DNA of 64,000 nucleotides from Choristoneura fumiferana (taxonomy: Eukaryota; Arthropoda; Insecta; Lepidoptera; Tortricidae). Below are positions 56,516 through 64,000 of this stretch, one piece after another. Under the pieces are notes generated by a model. That model was not told where the DNA came from. It worked only from the letters and a program-made list of their open reading frames with translations, and made no database searches. Position 1 is the stretch's first letter. The number at the start of each line of letters is the position of its first letter. The stretch covers positions 9,094,218 through 9,158,217 of the forward strand of contig NC_133491.1 in the NCBI RefSeq assembly GCF_025370935.1. The letters are read 5' to 3'. Made by a program: the position numbers and the translations under genes.

Positions 56516-57145
56516 ATTCACATGGTTTTCGGTTAAATTTTTTGTTATAATTTTTTTCATTTCATCAGCAACTGCGTTAAAGACTGTCTGTGGTCTTCAT
56601 CATCAGTTGCACGGCGTAAAATGGCTTATTATGCGATTATTAAGCGGATTCTACATGTGTATGTACCTATATTATCATCATGCATGATTATTACGACTTC
56701 ACAAAAAATGTTTAGAACCCCTTCTTCTGGGACCTTCTAGAGTCCAATGTTATCTTGAATGGACTTATAGTATAGTACCTGGGCGGGCGGTAACCAGCGT
56801 TTTCCCAGATAATACCAAGCTAGATCGATTTTTCATCCCCGAAAACCACTAATTACCAAATTTCATCGAAATCATTGGAGCCGCTTCCGAAATCCCCGAA
56901 ATATATACTTATACAAGAATTTCTCGTTAAAGGTCACGAGTCACGGACACTAACCAGTAGCACAGTGTAAGAAAATGTAGTTCTTTAGACTTTGCCAGTA
57001 GGTAGATTATTCGGTAAACCGGTTAAATAATATGTTAACGTAGTGCTGCTATTAAGCTATGCAAATTATTACATAATTGATGGCATAAAAGATATAAATC
57101 TATAACTGAGATTGTTGTACTTAACCCTTAATTTGACAAAAATAA

Positions 57146-57850
57146 AACCGGCCACGAGCGTGTCGGACACGCCCGAATTAGGGTTCCGTCTTGAGCGAGC
57201 GCGCGAGACCAATCATTCATCTAAGACGGAACCCTAATTCGTTAAGGGTTCCGTAGCCATTACGAAAAAATTAAGTAATATTTTTCTAAGGATTTCGTAC
57301 TTTGTACGGAATATTCCAAGTTTAGGTATATTTTATACCTTAGGCTGCTATTTACTCTTAAACTACTAATAATTCTCAAGAAAACAACCGTTCTAGTTTT
57401 CCTTGTAAGTTTGATATATAACTTACTACCATCCTAATTTTTTTCAAATTTTCCCACCCATCGGTTTAGATTTTAGAGGGAGGGGGGGGGACGCTCGATT
57501 TTAATGAAAATTTGCAATAAAATTGAATATTTTCCAAACAAATCACTGAATCTTAAAATCGTTTAGCAACCCCGTAATGGTTTTAAAAGACCTAATGCAA
57601 CGATACCCCACAATACAAGGTTGGATGAGAAAAAAAAACACCCCCACTTTACGTCTATGGGGTACAGTAAAAAAAAAATTGTTTAAAATTTTTTATTGTA
57701 CCATTTTGTCGGCATAGTTTACATATATATTCGTGCAAAATTTTAGCTTTCTAGCATCGATAGTTCCTGAGCAAACCCGCGGACGGACAGACAGACAGAC
57801 ATGGCGAAACTATAAGGGTTCCGTTTTTGCCATTTTGGCTACGTATCAAA
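57146..57850 (-). repeat. GGGTTCCGTAGCC repeat, long copy
   Basis: Begins ATAAAACCGGCCACGAGCGT (the CCGGCCAAGTGCGAG end) and finishes with AAGGGTTCCGTTTTTGCCAT. It shares, inverted, the ATTTTCATTAAAATCGAG-, ACGTCTATGGG- and GACAGACAGACATGGCGAAA-type segments of 40841-41225. It shows both ends of the family and suggests a unit of about 700 bp. Confidence 0.55.
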
Positions 57851-57990
57851 AGTTTGTGATTCAAGCCTCGTCGTAATTTTGGAGTCCTAAAAATTCTATC
57901 TATAAAAAAAAACAAAAAGCAAGCCTTAAATTTTGTCAAATACACTGCCAATAAGGGTTAAGACGGTTCCTTCTCAAGTCTTTAAACAGA

Positions 57991-58123
57991 GGGGCTACTA
58001 TACCACGAAGTGCAAAACTCGAACTTCGTATGTTGCCGTACTGCTGACGCTTATGTCATTTAATACGCGAGTGAAAGGGATGGTGCGATACGAACTTCGA
58101 TTTGCGAGTTTCGTAGTAGCCCC
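57991..58123. mobile_element. GGGCTACTACGAAACTCG MITE copy
   Basis: GGGGCTACTATACCACGAAG to GAGTTTCGTAGTAGCCCC, with a divergent centre TACTGCTGACGCTTATGTCA. A more diverged subfamily, similar to the piece at 3968. Confidence 0.7.
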
Positions 58124-58332
58124 TCAGAATCTAACGAATGTGTTGTCGATGACATGACCCTGCCCATAGGCTTCGTCTTCGTGGTACATTGCAAGTTGTA
58201 AAACTGTTTTTGTCTAGATTTAGTCAGATCGCAAATGCAAAAATATTCGATTTTACACGAAGTTATTACTATGTTTATAAGCTGAACCTGTACCTAACCT
58301 ACCCTAGGTGCCTAGGGTAAGCTGGCTCAGAG

Positions 58333-58627
58333 GGCCTACTCCGAAGTTCGAAAATCGAAGTTCGTATTGTACCGTCCCTCTCGGTCTCAACTTCGAGTTT
58401 CGAGTTTCGTAGTAGCCCTGCAGAGGGACCAAACGACACGAATGACGAACTACGATTTTCAAATTTCGTTGTACAGTCAAGGGCAAAGATATTGACACGG
58501 CCAAAGTTGCAAAAATATGTATACACAACTTTAATATTAACAGCATAAAGTCGTGTATACATATTTTTGTAACTTTGGCCGTGTCGATATCTTTGCCCTT
58601 GACTGTAGCAGATGAAAGTACTAAATC
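58333..58627. mobile_element. GGGCTACTACG MITE pieces split by a mariner-like MITE
   Basis: Left half AGGGCCTACTCCGAAGTTCG to TCTCGGTCTC, a joined right arm GTTTCGTAGTAGCCCTG, then another right half AGAGGGACCAAACGACACGA that stops at TTTCGTTGTA where the element at 58474-58605 begins. Three layers of insertion appear to be stacked here. Confidence 0.6.
58474..58605. mobile_element. Tc1/mariner-like palindromic MITE
   Basis: 132 bp, arms CAGTCAAGGGCAAAGATAT and GACACGGCCAAAGTTGCAAA with their complements, flanked by TA on both sides (58472-58473, 58606-58607). TA target duplication and the CAG ends are typical of Tc1/mariner elements. Inserted in the last bases of a GGGCTACTACG MITE. Confidence 0.75.
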
Positions 58628-58744
58628 AGCAGGGCTACTACGAAACTCGAAGTTCGTGTCGTGCGGTCCCTCTGACACTTACACTATTTAATACGAGAGC
58701 GAGAGGGACGGTACGATACGAACTTCGAGTTTCGTAGTAGCCCT
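58628..58744. mobile_element. GGGCTACTACGAAACTCG MITE, well-preserved copy
   Basis: GGGCTACTACGAAACTCGAA, GTGCGGTCCCTCTGACACTT, ATTTAATACGAGAGCGAGAG and TTCGAGTTTCGTAGTAGCCC give a near-perfect 117-bp hairpin. This is the best representative of the family in the window. Confidence 0.8.
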
Positions 58745-58822
58745 GCTGACGCTTATAGTTTAATACCTACGAGAGCGAGAGGGACCGCACGACACGAACT
58801 TCGAGTTTCGTGGTAGCCCTGC
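58745..58822. mobile_element. Right half of a GGGCTACTACGAAACTCG MITE
   Basis: Resumes directly after the preceding copy at TGACGCTTATAGTTTAATAC, the family centre, and ends GAGTTTCGTGGTAGCCCTG. The intact copy at 58628-58744 evidently inserted into this one. Confidence 0.7.
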
Positions 58823-58904
58823 AGAAATACTTTTATGTAGGTGCGTGTAATGTGTATGTATTTTAACTCTTTTATTGTCCAAAAGAAAAGAAACAAAATA
58901 CAGT

Positions 58905-58980
58905 TGACCAACTTTGAGATACTGGTACCAAAGGCGGACTTATCTCTTTTTGGGATCTCTACCAGTCAACCTTTGAGTGG
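58905..58980 (-). mobile_element. LINE 3' tail (GGTTGACTGGCAGAGATCCC family), minus copy
   Basis: Reverse complement of the words seen at 15724-15790 (AAGTCCGCCTTTGGTACC, AAGGTTGACTGGTAGAGATC). Confidence 0.5.
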
Positions 58981-61900
58981 TTTAATTCTTTATGTAGTTA
59001 ATTAATTGATTAACTCAATATTAATCTATAATATATCATTGCTAAAATATTTTGTTCTGTTAGTAGTAGACAGACATACAGACAGAGAGATAAACAAACA
59101 TGGCCGTCGATTTATCATTCGTAGCCATCGATGCACATTGTATGTAGGTAAGGTACTATATTTACTTAGGAATTAGCACGAATTAGATATATTCTGGGGA
59201 CTCTATTCTAATTAATTGCTATTATGACCAGAAGAAGAACGAAGCTTGTGACACTTGGGACGTGTTTTAATAGTTAGGTAGATGCCAATCCGATTTTTTA
59301 CCCCACGGAGTTTGACCCAAACAATACAAAAAAATTCTACCTGCGATAGAGGGGGTCTCGGATATGTGCTTTAAGGATAGTGAACGACCGATCAACGGCG
59401 ATTATCCTCGTTCTTAGTCAGTTCAAGAAAAATGTCCACAGACGACGGGGACCGCGTCGATCAATATTTCGTTCAGAGGTACACGGAAGTTTGCATCATA
59501 ATTCAATACCGCTTAAATTTGAATCACAAGGGTGACCGACGCCGCGATTTAAGGACGATTCTGACGCGGACTCGCACTAACTTCAAACAAAAAGCTCCGA
59601 CGAGCACAGGAGAGCTTGGTGTATTACAGTGATTCATCGGGTGAGCCCCCAGAAGGGGAGATTTTTATATTTACATCGTGTCCCTCGCGGCATGCGCGGC
59701 GCCTCTCTGCCAGTCGTGCTACTACAGTTTCACACACGAACACCAGCGCAATAAAACTCGTGTAAATATTACTCATACTACAAGATTCTACATGGATTGT
59801 TACTATTCAAAATATTATTGTGTCAACAGAAGTGTTGTGCGAGTAAATTATTATAAAAACTTGTGATTTCATAGTGAAAGCCATTGAAAACAGTGATAGT
59901 GAATTGTTTCGCTTCGATCCAAGGAAATGCCGCCCGTTCCCTTTCAATGTATTTCAGGAAGCGTTTCAGCAAGGAACTTTTCTCGTTCTCATAACTCACG
60001 CTAGAGGTCAGTAAAGAATTAATAAACTACGTAAAGTATTCAAAAGTACTTTTTGGACTACAATGCTCAGTTGTGTATATCTAGCTAGGTTTGAATAGGA
60101 TTCAAGCACCGGCGGGCATTATTTTATTACCATCCCTTCTCCGCCCTTTACGCATGATCGACCGGTAGAGTTTTGGGGTTCACTGCGATGCGAGTCGTAA
60201 CTAAGTATATAGGTATACAATATGGCTAGCTACGCGCGACGGGTGTAATAGCTACACAGAAGGGTGCCTAACTATATAATAGTAGGTAAGTATAGTACTA
60301 TCACAGAATAGGTAGGTAGATAGTGTAGAGAAGTGTACACACGCAAGCAGCCATAGAGTAACTTATATATTGGGAGCAAGCAGCTATTCTATTCCATCGA
60401 ATTACTCCAAATTGCTCGTCAGTCGAATGGATAGAAATTTATCATACTTATAGCATGTCTACTTAAGTCAATAGGTAGGTAGGTACAAGGTTATAGAGAG
60501 TAGCTTTTACGTTCTTTTACTCTAAACTTTAACTACCTACCTACTCCTTAATTAGCAATAAGAAGCACCTATGTAGTAAGTAGTTTTAAGTATGTACATA
60601 TTACCTGGGTAGGTACACGCTTTAAATCTTAAATTCGCAACGGATTCTAATTCTAAAGGCGGTTTTCACCATCCAGAGATAATTTTAATGTTTATTTTTA
60701 TAGGTATATGTATGTATACCTATTAAATATGGGTAAAATAGCGATACCTTTTCGGGAAAAGGAGGTGAAAAATCAGAAGATCTTTAATTACTTCGCCTCG
60801 TTTTTTAGGGTTCCGTAGTTTATTTTTCATTGGGGCACTTGCGAAGCCGCAGGTCGCTCGCTAGTCATGTTCATGTGTTATAAACTTAGATAAAAATTAT
60901 TATTAATCAAATAAACAATCATTTTAGGCCGATACTGTTTTTAAGATAGGTACATAGGAGATGGCTTCATGACGAATAAATAAAAATAATTAGGCAGGCT
61001 GTACCTAATGTAAGATATTTTGCATTTAATTAGCCTAAATATTAAAACCCATCCATCTGATTATGGCTAGAACTGCCGATTGCAAATTTGAAACAGGGCA
61101 AAAAAAATTTGGGAAATAAAATTGGTTAGGTATGTAGGTACGTACGTACTACTTACCTACGTACTTTACTATGTGCTACTTAATATTTTATTGACACTAG
61201 TACTTTACTTAACTATTTATTCTTTATCTAAAATCAAATTGGGTACCTACCTTATAATATACGTTAATCATAACATTGTACAGGTACTTGGTACCTAAGT
61301 AGTGAGAAGATAATGCCTGAAGCGTTAAATTCCATTTCAATCTAAGCTCCAAGTACCTACCTACAAATCTATAGGTAACTTCATTAAGTTGTGTGACGAC
61401 TATACTTATTAAACATAGGTACACCTATCTATCTAGGTACTATGAATTCTAATAATCTACAATACCCGTCGTGGATCAATCAAAAACACAGCAATGTTCG
61501 TATTTTATCGTAATTCAATCAAGCGAATCAAACAAAATCGTTGAATGCCTGCTTCGTCGCGCAGATTATAATTATATAGATCAACGTTTTTATTGATACC
61601 GAAATGAGTGAGGCGTCTGTGCAGTGAATAGCGAGCGACATGTTTGTTTTCATACCGGTCCGAATTAACGTTGCGATTGGTTCAAAATCCATAACTGGCC
61701 TCCGAGAGCCAGGTGTCGTTCACACCGCGGCCTCGCGCGCGCCTCGTCTCGTTAATCACTCGTGCTCGCTATTGTTAACGCACGGTGTACAGCCATCTTT
61801 GTCAAATTATGGACGATTCCGATTGATTTCAATAAATAATTGTGTTTGTGGTGTCTAAATGAAACAAAACACGGTTTTAGTGATCTTGACGTTTTGTGTT

Positions 61901-62235
61901 GCGAGACGAAGGGACATTCTCTTTTGTTTTACTACTAACATCACTGCGTTGAATGGAAGCGTTACGACTTACGGCGTTAACGACCATTAAAATGATGGAT
62001 GATGTCGTCTTTTGCAAAAAGAGTGCAAAGTGATCGTTATAGTAAATAATGTGAAGGGCGCATTTAGTGTTTATGTTTGGGCGTGCTTGTGATGAGAACT
62101 GCGTCGTAATTTGTCGTACACATTGCATAAATGAGTGGAATGGCGTTGCGGAGCGCGCGGAGCGGAGCATGCGCGCCAGTTGCCTCACGATCTCCGGGAG
62201 CGCATTGAGTGTCCTTCGTTTACGTGTTCGGCAAA

Positions 62236-64000
62236 ATGGGAAGGTCGAGATTCCCTGGCAAACCTCTCAAATTCCAGAACAGAAAGCGTATTAGTGTATT
62301 ATCGGGTGCAGTGTATCAGGAGAATGCTACGGAGGGCCAGCCGCCCGCTCGCGGCGGGACCGCCAATGTTTTCGCTGGGGATAAAGAGGTAAACCTCCTT
62401 CGCTCTGATTAAGTGTTTTTGACAAAAGCGTTATATAAAATAAGGTGAAAATATATGCGGAAATGTTGTGTTTACGTAACGACCACTAGCACAAACGAGA
62501 AGGCGATCGTAAGAAGCGTCAAATACGACAACGTACTTTGACATTTCAATGTTCTATTTCATGTCAACAGAATTTTAACTCACGAAGGTGTTCATTCCCA
62601 ATTTTTGGCTATGAATAAATGTATTATTATTATTCCCCTCAATGTCGGCCTTAGGGCTTGGGATAAATGCAGTGAGCTTGTTAATATTTTGAATTACATA
62701 CCTAGTAACGTTGTCACACCTTAGTACCTATGTATTTAGGATGTGTTGTTTATTGTAGCATCCTTATTTATATTGGTAGTAAAGATAACTTATTTACATA
62801 ATGCACCTAATTAATTGGCTAGTCTAGGTCACACTAATTTAATACCCCTAAAACTAATAACCTATAAATGAGTTCAAATTTGACACAACATGGACTGATC
62901 ATTGATGCTCTCCTTTTAGTAGGTATCATGTAGAGTAGACCAAAATATATATCAGACACATCAAAACCAATTATCACATGAACACAGGAACATCCCAAAA
63001 GTCAAAAATAGTCAAAATGTTTCAGATTGCATAAAACATTTCTTTAGAGAATTTAGTCAGTTTTATAATTAAAATGGTGACCTTGTCCACATTTTTGAAC
63101 AGAGAATACATGTGTCTTTACTTATCAGTAAATGACTTATCACCCTTAGAGCTTCGAATAACATTTGGTATATTTGATACATTTTCAGGAAGAAGAAAAG
63201 GCAGAAAACAATGATAATGAAACTACAACCAGTGAGAATCAAGTGAATGACAGTGCAGCCGATAACAAGCCAGATAGCCAGGACACAAACACCAGTGAAT
63301 CTAAATCTCCTGTCCGCACTCGTTCACATAACAAAATGGAGCCAGCAAAAGAAAAACCTAAACCAGTTAAGAAAACCGTGACATTTGGAACTGTAGAAAG
63401 CTGTGAAGACGTATTCTTGCCTTTGAAAAAGATCCCGCTAAAACACCATGCTCCACTTGTGCCCATTATTAAAAAGAAATCATCATTGAAACAGACAGAA
63501 TATTCTACATTCAATAGCATACTGAAACCAGCTAAATTAACTGATTTGAGCTCAAAATCGTCAGATCACCATGAAGGATACTTAAGAAAAAATCTTAATC
63601 CTTTGTCTAAGCCTATGAATAAGTTCTCACAATTCAGTGACAGCCGTTGTATATCTCCTCCACCAAGGAATATATCACCTGTGGAGAAAGATACAGGAAG
63701 CACATCAAAATTTGTGCTGCCAGTCAGAAGTGTTCATTCTTCTCGGGTTATTAAACCTAATAAACGATTCATAGATGGAGAAGAACAAAGTATACTAACT
63801 AGTACACTGGGATCAGCTAAAGTGCTTAAAAAGCCTAAGTTGAAGAGACTTGTTTTTAACAACTTACTGAGAGATGAAGACATGCCAGAAGATGATGCTT
63901 TAGATAATTCAACTAACATTGAAAAGCCAAGAGACAAGCAGCTTTTGACACCATCCAGTTTGTTTAAAGATAAAACAACAAATTCATTTTCTGGACTTGG
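62236..64000 (+). CDS. trx: Trithorax (KMT2A/B-type H3K4 methyltransferase), N-terminal exons, partial
   Basis: Exon 1 is 62236-62388 (51 codons, GAG|GTAAAC donor). Exon 2 starts at 63189 after TTTTCAG, in phase 0, and stays open to the window edge (270 codons). The start MGRSRFPGKPLKFQNRKRIS matches the known fly Trithorax N-terminus (MGRSKFPGKP then RKRISVL), so the start codon is secure. Exon 2 is Ser/Lys/Asn-rich with PVKKTVTFGTV and FVLPVRSVHSSRVIKPNKRF. The latter resembles the SSRIIK-x-x-RRF motif of vertebrate KMT2A. The catalytic SET domain, PHD fingers and Taspase sites lie beyond the window. Trithorax keeps homeotic genes active through H3K4 methylation. The upstream 8 kb is repeat-rich, and extra 5' UTR exons are possible. 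Confidence 0.92.

Larger units (their letters stand above)
53998..62235. other. Intergenic between dUTPase and trithorax (8.2 kb)
   Basis: Packed with MITEs and repeat fragments from 54.3 to 59.0 kb, listed separately. 59.0-61.6 kb is mostly AT-rich with many GTAGGTA/TACCTAC words. It includes one small open frame (59432-59632, 66 codons) of unknown meaning, followed by a donor-like GGGTGAGC at 59638-59645. 61.6-62.2 kb is more GC-rich and likely contains the trithorax promoter and 5' UTR. Confidence 0.5.

Noticed and set aside
1..64000. CRISPR arrays, bacterial operons, riboswitches or viral gene clusters
   Set aside because: Nothing of the kind is visible. The spliced genes and repeats show eukaryotic DNA, and the only regular array (28292-29208) is a minisatellite without spacers.

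Overview
The window looks like nuclear DNA from a moth or butterfly (Lepidoptera). Supporting signs are split genes with GT-AG introns, AT-rich non-coding DNA with many short TACCTA-type words, tRNA-derived SINEs with short GATGATGAT-type tails, LINE 3' tails, and many foldback or TIR mini-elements (MITEs). Protein matches come from recognising conserved motifs by eye. No database search was run.

Seven protein-coding genes can be rebuilt from in-frame exons, and they alternate in strand without exception. (1) 14813-30489 (+): a Ly6/uPAR-type secreted protein with a very long acidic tail and a GPI-type C-terminus. (2) 30729-36700 (-): a CCDC174 orthologue, seven exons. (3) 37309-43564 (+): the Rad6/UBE2A-type ubiquitin-conjugating enzyme (UbcD6), three exons, 151 aa. 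(4) 47487-50785 (-): a REXO1-type RNA exonuclease with a reading-frame break that is either a 74-nt intron or a 1-nt frameshift. (5) 51734-52192 (+): a BLOC1S4 (cappuccino)-like subunit. (6) 52299-53997 (-): dUTPase, three exons, 147 aa. (7) 62236 to the window end (+): the N-terminal exons of trithorax (KMT2A/B type), continuing off the right edge. The order gives three tail-to-tail pairs (1/2, 3/4, 5/6) and three head-to-head pairs (2/3, 4/5, 6/7). In two tail-to-tail pairs the poly(A) signals lie so close that the transcripts should overlap.

Layout: 1-14.8 kb is intergenic and repeat-filled. 14.8-30.5 kb is the Ly6 gene, mostly an 11.3-kb first intron full of SINEs and foldback elements and a 3-kb second intron with a 12-copy, 77-bp minisatellite. 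30.7-43.6 kb holds CCDC174 and UbcD6 head to head, with DNA-transposon remnants in the UbcD6 introns and a LINE RNase H fossil in a CCDC174 intron. 43.6-47.5 kb is intergenic. 47.5-54 kb is a compact cluster (REXO1, BLOC1S4, dUTPase). 54-62.2 kb is a second repeat-rich gap, then trithorax.

The genes are unrelated in pathway, mostly housekeeping (DNA-damage ubiquitination, nucleotide hygiene, RNA processing, endosomal trafficking) plus one chromatin regulator and one surface protein. There is no evidence of an operon or a dedicated new system. The most unusual material is the repeat ecology: a palindromic MITE family, at least eleven recognisable copies or pieces, that repeatedly inserts into its own copies, plus several other datable nested insertions. 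The unusual Ly6 protein and the REXO1 frame break are the other items worth checking.
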